The position numbers and the translations under genes were made by a program. A stretch of 64,000 nt of DNA, taken from Sphingobium cloacae. GTDB taxonomy: Bacteria; Pseudomonadota; Alphaproteobacteria; Sphingomonadales; Sphingomonadaceae. A model generated the notes under the pieces. It did not search any database. It was not told where the DNA came from and saw nothing but the letters and a program-made list of their open reading frames with translations. This document shows positions 18,303-28,075 of this stretch, piece after piece; position 1 is the first letter of the stretch; each line of letters opens with the position of its first letter. The stretch is taken from assembly GCF_002355855.1 (NCBI RefSeq), contig NZ_AP017655.1:1612001-1676000 (forward strand). The letters run 5' to 3'.

Positions 18303-18950
18303 ATGAAACTCTATCACGAAGTCCGAGGCTGCTCGCTGGCGGTCGATATCGTCGCCCGCGAACTCGGCATCCCTCTCGACCTGCAATGGGTCAATATGCG
18401 GACCAAGACATTGGCTGACGGCACGGATTATTTCTCCGTCAGTTCCAAGGGGACGGTCCCGACGCTGGAACTGCCGGATGGGCAATATCTCAGCGAAGGG
18501 ACCGTCATCATGCAGTATCTCGCCGATGAGGAAGGGTCGGGACGGCTTCTTCCCAGGCCCGGAAGCCTGGCGCGGCTCCGCGTCCTGGAATGGATGAGCT
18601 TCATCGCGGCCGATCTTCATAAAGGCGGTTTCATGCCGCTTTTCAAACCAGCCACCCCTCCCGAATATCGAAGGATCGCGACGGACTATGTGAAGGCGAA
18701 ACTCGCCTGGCTCGATTCCCGGCTCCGCGACGGGCCATATCTGACCGGCGACGATTTCACGATCGCGGACGCCCATTGCTACACCATCGCGATGTGGGCC
18801 GGGGTGCATCATATCGACACCGATGCCTGGCCCCATCTCGAAGCTTATCTGGAGCGCGTCGGGTCTCGCCCGAGCGTGAAGGCGGCCGAGCAGGCCGCCC
18901 GGGAACAAGGCGAGCGCGACAGGCTTACGAGCAACGCCCTCGTCGGTTGA
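18303..18950 (+). CDS. Glutathione S-transferase (beta-class-like)
   Basis: A 215-residue GST with a thioredoxin-like N-terminal domain and a helical C-terminal domain. Cys10 in EVRGCSLA matches the active Cys of beta-class enzymes, and SSKGTVPTLEL carries the cis-Pro that binds glutathione. The FTIADAHCYT segment is the N-capping box. It is related to the GST at 38552-39154. In sphingomonads such enzymes can cleave ethers, dehalogenate or isomerise intermediates; which applies here is unknown. Confidence 0.9.
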   Translation: MKLYHEVRGCSLAVDIVARELGIPLDLQWVNMRTKTLADGTDYFSVSSKGTVPTLELPDGQYLSEGTVIMQYLADEEGSGRLLPRPGSLARLRVLEWMSFIAADLHKGGFMPLFKPATPPEYRRIATDYVKAKLAWLDSRLRDGPYLTGDDFTIADAHCYTIAMWAGVHHIDTDAWPHLEAYLERVGSRPSVKAAEQAAREQGERDRLTSNALVG

Positions 18951-18970
18951 ACCCTTTCACGACAGCCCCA

Positions 18971-20149
18971 TCAACTGCTGGTTCGAATCCCGGCAATGAC
19001 GATGAGCAGGCTGGCCGCCAGCACGGCACAGCTGCCCCAGATTGCGATCGAGAAACTGCCCGATCCGAGCGTGAGCGCAACGGCCGCCGGGCCGAAACCC
19101 ATGCCGAAGGTCTGGATCGACCCCATGGCGCAGACGACGCGCCCCTTTGGGTCCGCATCCGAACACACGCCCGAGAGCAAGGGCTGCGCATAGTTCCAGG
19201 CGAACAGCAGCAGGATCATCGCGACGATGAAAATGGTCGGCGCCAGATGGCCGTCGAGCATCCGGAAGCTGATCACGGACACCGCGCCGCTCATCGCGAG
19301 CGGCCAGACCCGGCCGAAACGCCGTGGGGTGAGACCGGCCAGAGCCGCGCCGGCCATCCCGGCGAATGTCCCGAAGGCAAGCCCGCGCGCGATCTGGTCG
19401 GCATCCAGGCCGCTGGACTGGCCGATACGCTCGGCATAGCTCCACATCGCGCTGATCGCGCCGAAATAGAAGAACACGCCCAGCAGCGAAAGCACGGCGA
19501 GGCGCTTCTTGACCTGCGCCGTGGCCCTTGGATCGTCGGCGGCGACGCGCCCATGCGGGAACCACCGCAGCCCCGCCGCGGCGATCAGCGCAAAGGCGCC
19601 ATTCACCATGAACAGCGCCTGCGTACCGAACCGCTCCTGAAGCGTCGGAAGATAAAGCAGCGCCAGCGCTCCGCTCAGCGCGCCGGTCACGAGATAGATG
19701 GCGAATGCCCGATCGGGATTGGCGGCGCGCCCGAATGCGGCGAAAGCGAAACCGACCGCGATGCCTTCGCCCATGCCCGCAATCGCGCGAGCGGCGGCGA
19801 CCGCCCCGTAGCTGGCGCTGAACGCCGTCGCCACATTGCCCAGGAAGATGAGGGAAAGACCCGCGGCAACGCACAGCCGCCAGTCCCAACGCGGCAGCAG
19901 GAATGTGCTGATGCCGATGGTGAGCGCCATCGCGTTGATGTCCCAGGCCGCGACATAGCCCAGCTGCTGATCGCTCAGCGGCACCTGCGCCGCAAGGACG
20001 GCCAGAAGACCGGGGGTGATCAGGATCGTCCATGCACCGACGATGCCGACGAGAACCCCCGCCGCCAGTCCGGCCATTCCCAGCGCATGCTCCCCCGGAC
20101 CTGGCCGCGAGCAAACTGGTTCGGGCGGGGTCAACTCCATGCTATTCAC
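18971..20149 (-). CDS. MFS transporter
   Basis: A 392-residue inner-membrane protein of the major facilitator superfamily with 12 predicted helices (first near GLAAGVLVGIVGAW). The start is the GTG at 20149, with GGAG 8 bases upstream; an ATG three codons later is the alternative. It ends 20 bases from the convergent GST gene and lies downstream of an aminotransferase gene, beyond a hairpin. It could import or export the aminotransferase substrate; no substrate signature is visible. Confidence 0.8.
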   Translation of the reverse strand: MNSMELTPPEPVCSRPGPGEHALGMAGLAAGVLVGIVGAWTILITPGLLAVLAAQVPLSDQQLGYVAAWDINAMALTIGISTFLLPRWDWRLCVAAGLSLIFLGNVATAFSASYGAVAAARAIAGMGEGIAVGFAFAAFGRAANPDRAFAIYLVTGALSGALALLYLPTLQERFGTQALFMVNGAFALIAAAGLRWFPHGRVAADDPRATAQVKKRLAVLSLLGVFFYFGAISAMWSYAERIGQSSGLDADQIARGLAFGTFAGMAGAALAGLTPRRFGRVWPLAMSGAVSVISFRMLDGHLAPTIFIVAMILLLFAWNYAQPLLSGVCSDADPKGRVVCAMGSIQTFGMGFGPAAVALTLGSGSFSIAIWGSCAVLAASLLIVIAGIRTSS

Positions 20150-20178
20150 GCGCCTCTCCTGGCTGTCCCTGAACAGAT

Positions 20179-20217
20179 GCGCGGGCTTCGACGTTTCGAT
20201 ACCGTCGAAGCCCGCGC
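20179..20217 (-). terminator. Hairpin terminator after the aminotransferase
   Basis: A perfect 15-bp inverted repeat (20179-20193 with 20203-20217) with a 9-base loop, just downstream of the aminotransferase stop at 20238. There is no T-run, so termination may be partial or rho-assisted. Confidence 0.6.
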
Positions 20218-20237
20218 ACCGTTACCTGACTATATTG

Positions 20238-21608
20238 TTATCCCAGTTCCGGTCGCACGGCGTCGACCGCCGCCTTGAACTTCTGGACGAGTTCGTCGAT
20301 TTCCGACTTGTTGATCACGAGCGGCGGCGCGAACACCAGCGTATCGCCGAGCGCCCGGGTGATCAGGCCCTTCTGGGCGGCAGCCTGGAGCACGCGCCGT
20401 CCCACGCGATCGGAGGCCGGGAACGGTTCCTTCGTAGCCTTGTTCTTCACCAGTTCGATGCCGATCATCAACCCGATGCCGCGGATTTCACCGACGATCG
20501 GATCATCGGCAAACGCGTTGCGCATCGCCTGATGGAGATAGGGTCCGACCTCCGCGACATTCTCGACCACCTTCTTGTCGTCGATCGCCTTCAGCGCCGC
20601 GAGTGCGGCGGCCGCGCCCACGGGATGCGCCGAATAGGTATAGCCATGCGCGAACACTCCCGCACGCGGCGCCTCGGCCTCGAAGACCTCCCACAATTTG
20701 GGCGAGATGAAGCAAGCGGACATGGGGAAATACCCGCTGGTGACGCCCTTTGCCGCCGTGATCAGGTCCGGTTCGACATTGATGGTCTGGCTTCCCCAAT
20801 AGGTGCCGAGGCGGCCAAAACCCGAAACCACCTCGTCGAGTACCAGAAGGATATCATGCCGGCGCAGGATCGGCACGATCTCCTCGAAATAGCCCTCCGG
20901 CGGCGCGATCAGACCGCCGGCTCCCATCACCGGCTCGGCGAAGAAAGCCGCGATCGTGTCGGCACCTTCGCGCGCGATCAGTTCCTCGAGTTCGGCCGCA
21001 AGCGCGCGTGAGAATTCACGCTCGGACTGGCCTTCGGCGGCCTTGCGATAATGATGCGGCGCCGTGACGTGCAGGATCGGCCCGATCGGAAGGTCGAACA
21101 GATTATGCATGCCGGGGAGCCCCGTCAGGCTCGACGTCAGCACGCCGGAGCCATGATAGGCGTTCCAGCGAGCAATGATCTTCTTCTTCTTGGGGCGGCC
21201 CAGCAGGTTGTTGTAATACCAGATCAGCTTGATCTGGGTCTCGTTCGCATCGCTGCCCGAAGCGCCGAAGAACACGCGCGACATGGGAACCGGCGCCCGC
21301 TTGAGCAGTTCGTCGGCACATTCGATCACGACATCGGTCGACATGCCGTTGAAGGCGTGAAAGAAGGAAAGCCTTTCGCTCTGCGCGGCGATCGCATCGA
21401 CGACTTCCTGGCATCCATAGCCGAGATTGACGCACCAGAGGCCCGCCATGCCGTCCAGATATTCGTTTCCGTGAATATCCTTGACGCGCACGCCCTTGCC
21501 TTCGGTGATGACATTGGGGCCTTCCCGCTTCAGATCCTCGACCCAGGTGAAGGGATGGAAAAGCGAAGCCTGGTCGATTTGACCAGCGCGTTGGATATCA
21601 AGGGTCAT
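20238..21608 (-). CDS. Class III PLP-dependent aminotransferase
   Basis: A 456-residue omega-aminotransferase of the fold-type I class III group. Lys287 in TAAKGV binds PLP, Asp258 in LVLDEVVSGFGR contacts the pyridine nitrogen, and GASGSDANE binds phosphate. The family moves amino groups from terminal amines or beta-amino acids to pyruvate or 2-oxoglutarate. The ATG gives an N-terminus (FHPFTWVEDL) typical of the group. A hairpin follows the stop. It may supply amino-group removal in catabolism; substrate unknown. Confidence 0.9.
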   Translation of the reverse strand: MTLDIQRAGQIDQASLFHPFTWVEDLKREGPNVITEGKGVRVKDIHGNEYLDGMAGLWCVNLGYGCQEVVDAIAAQSERLSFFHAFNGMSTDVVIECADELLKRAPVPMSRVFFGASGSDANETQIKLIWYYNNLLGRPKKKKIIARWNAYHGSGVLTSSLTGLPGMHNLFDLPIGPILHVTAPHHYRKAAEGQSEREFSRALAAELEELIAREGADTIAAFFAEPVMGAGGLIAPPEGYFEEIVPILRRHDILLVLDEVVSGFGRLGTYWGSQTINVEPDLITAAKGVTSGYFPMSACFISPKLWEVFEAEAPRAGVFAHGYTYSAHPVGAAAALAALKAIDDKKVVENVAEVGPYLHQAMRNAFADDPIVGEIRGIGLMIGIELVKNKATKEPFPASDRVGRRVLQAAAQKGLITRALGDTLVFAPPLVINKSEIDELVQKFKAAVDAVRPELG

Positions 21609-21884
21609 AGCGGTATCCTGTATGATGAAGGCGAAGGAAAAGGCCGACCGACTTCAAAGGAGAGAGGATCGAACGCCTTGCGACGGTCGATCACGCGCCC
21701 CTGTTGCAAGCCCTGGCCAAGCTGCACTCGGAAGAAGCGACCGTCGCGGGCGCCCATGCTCCCATGCCTGCAACCCAGGACTTCCAACACAGGCGAATCC
21801 TCTGTCTGACTGTCAACTCTTTCGTAACAGTCACGATAAATGACCACGAATGGTTGTCAATAGTGAACAATGGGTCTCGGCCCC

Positions 21885-22373
21885 TTACGAAAAGCCGATC
21901 CAGCGTCCGAATATGATCACGCCGATCCAGAGGCAGAGCGAACTGGCGCCCGCGACGCGAACGCTGACCGGAGGCGGGAGGAGATCGTCCCATTCGGTGA
22001 TTTTCCTGTACGCGCCATGATGGAAGATCGCCATGTTGACCCCGGCGGCGAGGAGCAGTCCCATCTTGATGAGGAACAGCGGATTTTCAGAATATTTCAC
22101 CGCATTCGAGATGAACAGCAGGACGCCGGTGATGACGGCGGCCACGAACGCCGCCCAGGTGAAGGGCAGAAGCTCGACGATCAATTGCCGCGCGCCTCGA
22201 CGGTGGGACGGGTAGCCGAGCAGGCGCAGATCGACGATCGCGATGGTTCCGACCACCAGCGTGATGGCCAGAACGTGAAAGGATTCGAGCCACGGAAAAA
22301 ACTGGTCGCCTTCCTTGATGGCCAGCGCCACCGGCGTCTCTTCGAGGGATTGTAAGAAGTTGAGCAAGTCCAC
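21885..22373 (-). CDS. Four-helix membrane protein, DUF6644-like (copy 1)
   Basis: A 162-residue integral membrane protein with about four helices. It resembles the next gene (22414-22902): both carry FHVLAIT- or IHILAIT-type second helices with one conserved His, a DLRL segment, and a GRWI motif at the C-terminus. I believe this is the DUF6644 family, whose function is unknown. The conserved His within a helix could bind haem. The GTG at 22373 is chosen because GGGAGGG lies about 7 bases upstream. It lies divergent to the receptor cassette. Confidence 0.7.
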   Translation of the reverse strand: MDLLNFLQSLEETPVALAIKEGDQFFPWLESFHVLAITLVVGTIAIVDLRLLGYPSHRRGARQLIVELLPFTWAAFVAAVITGVLLFISNAVKYSENPLFLIKMGLLLAAGVNMAIFHHGAYRKITEWDDLLPPPVSVRVAGASSLCLWIGVIIFGRWIGFS

Positions 22374-22413
22374 GGCAGACCCTCCCGATCTCATGTTAGG
22401 AAAATGGGCGCAA

Positions 22414-22902
22414 TCAGATGGTGTAGGCGATCCAGCGCCCGCAGAAGATGACGCACACCCAGACCGCAAGGGAGAGCCACGCAGCCGGTTTGACGAAGGG
22501 ACGCCATCTGGCGTGCTCGAGATGGAACCCGGGATGGAGCAATGGCCGGCGGAAGAACCAGGTCAGCAGGCACGCCGCCACGATAAGGCTCATTTTGAGC
22601 CAGAATGTCGTATTGGTGAGCACGCGGTCCGGTTCGCCGGTGGCCATGAGCCCGCCCGTGATGAGCAGGACGACCAAAGCGATCCACATCCAGCGCAAAT
22701 AACGCCGGATCACGACGTTCGGCATCGCGTCGGTCGCGAATACCCCGGCCAGGCGCAGGTCGGACACCAGCGCCGATCCGACGACGATCGTGATGGCAAG
22801 AATATGGATGCTCTGGATCGCCGGAATGATCCAGGGAACGTCCCGGATCGTCGAGGCGAACGGCGTCGCGTACAACCACGTCGTGAAATTCTGCAAAGTC
22901 AT
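22414..22902 (-). CDS. Four-helix membrane protein, DUF6644-like (copy 2)
   Basis: A 162-residue membrane protein, a tandem paralogue of the preceding entry, with the shared IHILAITIVVG helix, SDLRLAG segment and C-terminal GRWI. It is the promoter-proximal gene of the pair, with 40 bases between them. It starts opposite the DUF6152/receptor cassette, which suggests joint control from the 22903-23656 region. Two such proteins could form a heterodimer in the inner membrane; this is inference. Confidence 0.7.
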   Translation of the reverse strand: MTLQNFTTWLYATPFASTIRDVPWIIPAIQSIHILAITIVVGSALVSDLRLAGVFATDAMPNVVIRRYLRWMWIALVVLLITGGLMATGEPDRVLTNTTFWLKMSLIVAACLLTWFFRRPLLHPGFHLEHARWRPFVKPAAWLSLAVWVCVIFCGRWIAYTI

Positions 22903-23656
22903 TCTTCACTCTCCTGATCAAGCGCTCGATCCGAGGAAAACGAGCCTATCGGCCCGCGCATGGCGATCACCGCCCCGAGGACGACGGCATGGCGGGCGGG
23001 CCTTGGTCCGAAAGCCTGCGGTCGGTCGAGGGGGGAATGATATGCGCGCGCATTGATGCGTTCGATGTTCCGGCCGTGGCCTCTGCATTGGCGGAAGGCT
23101 GACGCCGCACCCGGACATCGACGCGGCCAAATGACAGCCTGCAAATCTCTCATATCCTCTCCTTCATCCGGGCAACGTCTTCGCTGCCATGCCTGCGAAC
23201 GAGCCCCCGCTATGTGCTTGTTCATGCGGGAACTTCGGCGCCCGGATAAACCGCTACAGATCGCGGAAATTATTCCCAAATTGCAACAAAAATCCGTATG
23301 TTAGTCTATTGTTGTCTTTATGCATAACAGGAATCATATGCTGGCGCCACGTGATAAATTTGTCAGGACACACCTCCTCGACCCATTCGTCAACGCTTGA
23401 TAATTCATTTCAATATATTGATTTATATCGATTTATTATAGGATTCCACCCTACCGCCACAGGTGGATCCGGCAGGGCCTACCGTTCGCTTAACGCAACA
23501 GTATTGCGTTAATGTGAAGTTGTGTTACTTAAACGAGACCATCAGCGGGAAATAGCCATGGCATTCCTATATACCCCACGCGACGATTCCGGTCCCCAGC
23601 AGGAAAGCGGCTGTGGCCGGTACGGCAAGACCGCGTCACCATCAGAGAGAGCATCG
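22903..23656. promoter_or_regulatory. Regulatory region upstream of receptor cassette A
   Basis: A 754-base interval with no credible gene. From about 23270 to 23450 it is notably AT-rich for this genome, including a stretch near 23405-23440 of almost only A and T that could form the promoter. A perfect 9-bp inverted repeat occurs at 23490-23512 and overlaps the shared 15-bp motif. The long leader between that palindrome and the DUF6152 start (about 145 bases) contains no obvious RNA fold. Confidence 0.5.
23484..23512 (+). promoter_or_regulatory. Candidate operator, shared 15-bp motif copy 2 with palindrome
   Basis: GTTCGCTTAACGCAA at 23484-23498 matches the copy at 32979-32993 in 13 of 15 positions. 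It overlaps a perfect palindrome made of TTAACGCAA (23490-23498), a 5-base spacer and TTGCGTTAA (23504-23512). A dimeric winged-helix regulator such as those at 2196 or 30373 could bind here. No binding is proven. Confidence 0.5.
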
Positions 23657-24031
23657 ATGAAACACAGAAGCATCATGGCGCTGACCGCAATAGCCGCAGC
23701 CTTCACCGCCGGCACTCCGGCAACGGCCCATCACTCCTTCGCGATGTTCGACCAGACCAAGACGGTCGTCCTGCAAGGCGTGGTCAGCAAGTTCGAGTGG
23801 ACCAATCCGCACGCCTTCGTGATCCTGGAGCTTCCCGTCAACGGCCAGAAAGTGGCCTATACCCTGGAGTGCAGCAGCCCCGCGCTGATGCGGCACGCCG
23901 GCTGGAAGTTCAACACCATCAAGGCCGGCGAACGCGTCAGGGTCGCGATGCACCCGCTCAAAAACGGCAAGCCCGGCGGCATGCTCGCCAAGATCAAGGT
24001 GCCCGACGGAAGACTCCTCGCCGCCTGGTGA
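23657..24031 (+). CDS. Exported DUF6152-like protein (cassette A)
   Basis: A 124-residue exported protein. After a signal peptide ending in ATA, the predicted mature chain begins His-His-Ser-Phe-Ala-Met-Phe-Asp. The rest is a small beta-rich domain with FEWTNPHAF and a C-terminal GGMLAKIKVPDGR. I place it in DUF6152, of unknown role. It is homologous to the protein at 35489-35917 in the second cassette, with the same N-terminal motif. A mature N-terminal His invites comparison with copper-binding histidine-brace proteins, which is inference. AGAGAG precedes the ATG. It is followed by the 264-residue protein and the receptor. Confidence 0.8.
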   Translation: MKHRSIMALTAIAAAFTAGTPATAHHSFAMFDQTKTVVLQGVVSKFEWTNPHAFVILELPVNGQKVAYTLECSSPALMRHAGWKFNTIKAGERVRVAMHPLKNGKPGGMLAKIKVPDGRLLAAW

Positions 24032-24082
24032 GCTTCGACAGGACGATACCGGCGCCCCGGCAAGCGATCGGAAGAGGACGGA

Positions 24083-24877
24083 ATGGCTGAAACAACGCAG
24101 GTCCGCAATTGGCGCAAATTGGCTGCGATCGGAATCGGTTGCATTCTGGTCGCATCCGCGCTGGTCGGCCTGGGTTCGTTCATCGGGTCCAAGGTCGGGG
24201 CGGCGGACGATCCCGACATAACGGGGGTCTGGAATCGCTACCCGCCCTATCCGGACACCTTCTCGACCGAACCGGAGCCGGAAGAACTGCAAGTGGTGGA
24301 GCCGCCGCTCAAGGAGCCCTATCTCACCGAATGGCGGAACATGCGACAGCGCCGGCAGGATGCCGATGCCGCCGGCAGGCCACTGCCCACGCCCAGTTCG
24401 CTATGCCAGCCGGAAGGCATGCCGTCGATCATGGGCGCCCATTATGCGATGGAATTCCTCCAGACGCCCGGACAGGTCACCGTCCTCGCCGAGTTCCTGA
24501 CCCAGACACGCCGGATCTATCTCAACCAGCCGCTGCCCAATCCCGACGACATCGAACCCACCTATAATGGATATGCCGTCGGCAAATGGGAGGGCGATAC
24601 GCTCGTGGTGACGACCTACGGGGTCAAGGAGGATGTCCGCTATGAGGATATTCCGCACTCGGCCAAAATGAAGATCGTGGAGCGATGGCATCTCATCGCG
24701 CCGGACATCCTGCAAAACGACATCACCATCGAAGATCCGCAATATCTGGCCAGGCCATATAGCTTCAACTTCAAATATAAGCGGGAGAAACCCGACTATA
24801 AGATCGCCGAGTTCGTTTGCGAGAATGAAAAAAACATCATCGAAAAAGACGGCAGCCTCGGCGTGAAAACGGAATAG
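24083..24877 (+). CDS. Uncharacterised exported protein (cassette A)
   Basis: A 264-residue protein with an N-terminal membrane/signal segment (about residues 13-34) and a soluble domain that opens DPDITGVWNRYPP. It is homologous along its length to the 262-residue protein at 35990-36778. Shared elements include PEGMP, LAEFLTQTRR (LAELLTQTRR), DDIEPTYNGY (DEIEPSFNGY) and WEGDTLV. The WEGDTLV segment is common in a broad group of uncharacterised periplasmic proteins. GAGGACGGA precedes the ATG. It lies between the DUF6152-like and receptor genes. Confidence 0.75.
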   Translation: MAETTQVRNWRKLAAIGIGCILVASALVGLGSFIGSKVGAADDPDITGVWNRYPPYPDTFSTEPEPEELQVVEPPLKEPYLTEWRNMRQRRQDADAAGRPLPTPSSLCQPEGMPSIMGAHYAMEFLQTPGQVTVLAEFLTQTRRIYLNQPLPNPDDIEPTYNGYAVGKWEGDTLVVTTYGVKEDVRYEDIPHSAKMKIVERWHLIAPDILQNDITIEDPQYLARPYSFNFKYKREKPDYKIAEFVCENEKNIIEKDGSLGVKTE

Positions 24878-25038
24878 GGAATCCGCACGGCCCAGACCGG
24901 GCAGTGGGAAAAGCAAGCAGTGTCAAGGCGTTCCAGATGGGGTTAACGGCTCTTTCCAGAACATGCGCCGACAGAAGATCAGGTGATCCACGGCCGATGC
25001 CTTGCGCTGTCATGCCACAGCAAAAGGGGAAACAGGTC

Positions 25039-27450
25039 ATGAATATGTCGAACCGAACCACCCGCCATGTGCTGGCCAGTCTTATGGCGACCAGCGCGCT
25101 CCTTGTGGCCATGCCTGGCCATGCGCAATCTTCGGACCCGGGCAGCGCCCCGCCCGCGATCCAGGACCAGAGCACGTTCGGCGATATCGTCGTCACGGCC
25201 AACAAGCGCGGCGAGAATCTCCAGAAAGTGCCGATTTCCGTCAGCGCCTTCTCCGGCGAGCAGATCAACCGCCTCAACGTGCGCGACACGACCCAGATCA
25301 CCCAGCAGATCCCGTCCCTTCACGTCAATGCATTCTCTCCGAAGCTGACGATCTTCAGCCTTCGCGGCATTTCCCAGAACAACTTCACCGACCAGCTCGA
25401 AGCGCCCGTCGCGGTCTATCTCGACAATGCCTATGTCGCTTCGATGAACGCCATTTCCGGGCAATTGTTCGACGTGAAGCGCATCGAGGTGCTGCGCGGT
25501 CCGCAGGGCACGCTTTTCGGACGCAACGCCACGGGCGGCCTCATTCACTATCTCAGCAATGACGCCAGCGAGGAAGAATTCAACGGCTATGTCCAGGGCG
25601 ACTATGGCCGCTTCCACAGCTGGTCGCTCGAAGGCGCGGGCGGCGGCGCGCTGGCGCCCGGCCTCCGCATCCGCGCGGCGGCACGGGTCGAGAAAGCCGA
25701 CGGCTACATCAAGTCGCGCGATACCGTCCTCGACGATGGCACCGTCCTGCCGGGCAGCGGGCAGGATCTCGGCGGCCGCAACGGCTGGTCCGCGCGGGTC
25801 AACCTGCAATATGACGTCTCGCCGGACGCCACGATCGGCTTCTGGTACAAGCATGCGGAAGACAATCATGTCGCGACGGGCGGCTATGTTTTCGAGAATT
25901 GCGATATCGAGGCCAACGGATACTGCCACACCGACGCAACGGGGCTGAGCGACGGCACCGGCGGCGTCATCAACAGCCTGACGGGAAAGCCCGCTTCGCC
26001 CTGGGAGCATTTCGGCGAACGGCGCGGAAATCTGGACCGGGTCGTCAACAGCTATCAGGGCGATCTCAACTGGCGCCTCGATGACGGCATCACGCTGACG
26101 GCGATTACCAATTATCTAACCCTCAAGCAGCTCTATGCCGAGGATGGCGACGCACAGCCGACGCTGATCGCGAATGTCGACACGTCCATGGATTTCCACC
26201 AATTCTCGCAGGAAATCCGCCTTGCCGGCGAAAGCAGCGCCCTTAAATGGCAGGTCGGGGCCTATTTCCTCGACATGAAATATAAGGGGTATCACAATAT
26301 CACCGGCGCGCCCGTCATCGATCTGGCGATCGCGGCGAATGGCGACTTCGACACCCCGACGGTGGAGCAGCCTTACAAGATCAAGTCGCGCAACTGGTCC
26401 TTGTTCGCCCAGGGCGACATCACCCTGACGGACCGGCTCTCCCTCACCCTGGGCGGACGATTCTCCTCGGACCGGAAGTCGATCGACTATCAGGCCATAT
26501 TGGTCGATCCCGTCATCAATCCCGATCCGGTGACCCTGTTCACCGGCGAGGGACTTGCGGCGATCGTGCCCGGCGTGAACCGGGAAAAATTCGATGGCTG
26601 GGCCGCGCGCGCTTCGCTGAATTATCAGGCCACCAGCGACACGCTGCTCTTCCTGTCCTGGAATCGCGGCATCAAGGGCGGAAACTGGTCGCTGTCCTCC
26701 AACATCGATCCGCCGGACTTCAAGCATCGCCCGGAAACGCTCAACAGCTTCGAGGCGGGGTTCAAGACCGCCTTCCTCAATCGGACGCTCCGGCTGAACG
26801 GCACGCTGTTCCACTATATCTATGACGATTATCAGGCCTTCTCCCTCGCGGGAGGGGTGCCGCATGTCTATAATAGCGATGCGCATTCGACGGGCGCGGA
26901 ACTCGAAGCCTTCTGGTCTCCTTCGCGCCGGTTCGACGCGGTGCTCGGTGCGACCTGGCAAACCTCGCATGTGGACAGTATACCCGCCACCGGAATCCAG
27001 GTGGGACCGGAATATTTTCCGGGCGCTCCCAATACCCAATATTGCACCAACCAGGGCGGGTTCTTCCTTTGCGATTTCCCGCAGAAGACTATCGTGGGGG
27101 CGCAGTTTCCCAACTCGCCCCGGTTCAGCCTGAACTATCTGCTGCGCTACAATGTCGATGTCGCGAACGGCAATATCGCCGCGCAGGTCGACGGTGCATG
27201 GTATGACGATCAATATCTCGAAGTCACCAACGGCAGATCGTCACTGCAAAAGGCGTATAATGTCACCAACGCGTCGCTGACATACACGCATCAGGACACG
27301 GGGATCGCCCTGACCGCATGGGGCAAGAATGTCTTCAACAAGGCTTATCGCGCCTATGTGCTGAACCTGGGCATCCTGGGCACCACATCGACCTACGCGC
27401 CGCCCGCGACCTACGGCGTGACGCTGCGGGTTCCGTTCGGACAGCGCTAG
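25039..27450 (+). CDS. TonB-dependent outer-membrane receptor (cassette A)
   Basis: An 803-residue outer-membrane receptor: signal peptide ending near GHAQS, TonB box GDIVVTA, a plug domain with VEVLRGPQGTLFGRNATGG-type signature (here IEVLRGPQGTLFGRN) and a 22-strand barrel. Such receptors import large or scarce ligands using TonB energy. The ATG at 25039 precedes the signal peptide directly; upstream codons look non-coding. The C-terminus ends PFGQR, so the usual last-residue Phe is followed by three extra residues. Ligand unknown; it differs greatly from the receptor of cassette B. Confidence 0.9.
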   Translation: MNMSNRTTRHVLASLMATSALLVAMPGHAQSSDPGSAPPAIQDQSTFGDIVVTANKRGENLQKVPISVSAFSGEQINRLNVRDTTQITQQIPSLHVNAFSPKLTIFSLRGISQNNFTDQLEAPVAVYLDNAYVASMNAISGQLFDVKRIEVLRGPQGTLFGRNATGGLIHYLSNDASEEEFNGYVQGDYGRFHSWSLEGAGGGALAPGLRIRAAARVEKADGYIKSRDTVLDDGTVLPGSGQDLGGRNGWSARVNLQYDVSPDATIGFWYKHAEDNHVATGGYVFENCDIEANGYCHTDATGLSDGTGGVINSLTGKPASPWEHFGERRGNLDRVVNSYQGDLNWRLDDGITLTAITNYLTLKQLYAEDGDAQPTLIANVDTSMDFHQFSQEIRLAGESSALKWQVGAYFLDMKYKGYHNITGAPVIDLAIAANGDFDTPTVEQPYKIKSRNWSLFAQGDITLTDRLSLTLGGRFSSDRKSIDYQAILVDPVINPDPVTLFTGEGLAAIVPGVNREKFDGWAARASLNYQATSDTLLFLSWNRGIKGGNWSLSSNIDPPDFKHRPETLNSFEAGFKTAFLNRTLRLNGTLFHYIYDDYQAFSLAGGVPHVYNSDAHSTGAELEAFWSPSRRFDAVLGATWQTSHVDSIPATGIQVGPEYFPGAPNTQYCTNQGGFFLCDFPQKTIVGAQFPNSPRFSLNYLLRYNVDVANGNIAAQVDGAWYDDQYLEVTNGRSSLQKAYNVTNASLTYTHQDTGIALTAWGKNVFNKAYRAYVLNLGILGTTSTYAPPATYGVTLRVPFGQR

Positions 27451-27460
27451 ATCGAACGGA

Positions 27461-27499
27461 TCGCGCGCGCCTCGCTGCCAGGCGGCGAGGCGCGCGCGA
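27461..27499. terminator. Bidirectional hairpin between receptor and haem lipoprotein
   Basis: A perfect 15-bp GC-rich inverted repeat (27461-27475 with 27485-27499) with a 9-base loop lies between two convergent genes, 10 bases after the receptor stop and 18 bases before the lipoprotein stop. No clear T-run. Confidence 0.7.
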
Positions 27500-27517
27500 A
27501 GGCATTTCCCACCCGGC

Positions 27518-28075
27518 TTACTGGGGCGTGGCCTGCTGGGGATACCAGTAGCGCAGATGGCAGTCTTCGCAGACCTGGTCGAGCGCCCCGCTCAGGGCGG
27601 CGAGCTTCACCGCATCCCGTTGCTTGGCCGCCTCCGAAAACTCCTTGCCACTCTGCGCGAGCGCCTGCGCCATGGCGGAAAAGCTTTCGGGGTCCTTGTC
27701 GATAAAGGCCTGGACCTGCTGCGGAGTGGATGCGCCGGGATTTTCCTGGTCCTGGATGGTTTCGCCCGGCCGCGCCACGACGATCTTCTTGGTCTCGGCC
27801 AGTTCCGTCGCCTTGGCTTCGAGCGACGCGCCCGCCGCGATGATCTTGGCCCAATCCTCATCCGTCAGCCGCGAGCCGTCCGGCGCGCCTTCGTCGTTCA
27901 TCCCCCTGTTGCTGACGTCCCAGAGGATCTGCGCCTGAGGCGCGACGACATCCTTCATCGCCTCGTGCAACACGCCTGATCGAACCTCCGTCCCGCCGGC
28001 ATGGGCCGAATGCTTCTGGCAAGCGGTGAGAATGAGCGGCAAGCAGATGGCCACCAGTGCGATATTCTTCATCAT
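27518..28075 (-). CDS. Haem c lipoprotein (cytochrome c'-like, cassette A)
   Basis: A 185-residue lipoprotein: signal peptide with lipobox ILTAC (Cys19), then a helical domain with a single haem-attachment motif CEDCH at about 169-173, close to the C-terminus. A C-terminal haem motif in a helical domain is the layout of cytochrome c' proteins. The segment MKDVVAPQAQILWDVS is shared in form with the lipoprotein at 31785-32399. It probably sits on the periplasmic face of a membrane and moves electrons or binds small ligands. Two adjacent ATG codons follow GAGAGGGGG; I use the first. It ends convergent with the receptor. Confidence 0.85.
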   Translation of the reverse strand: MMKNIALVAICLPLILTACQKHSAHAGGTEVRSGVLHEAMKDVVAPQAQILWDVSNRGMNDEGAPDGSRLTDEDWAKIIAAGASLEAKATELAETKKIVVARPGETIQDQENPGASTPQQVQAFIDKDPESFSAMAQALAQSGKEFSEAAKQRDAVKLAALSGALDQVCEDCHLRYWYPQQATPQ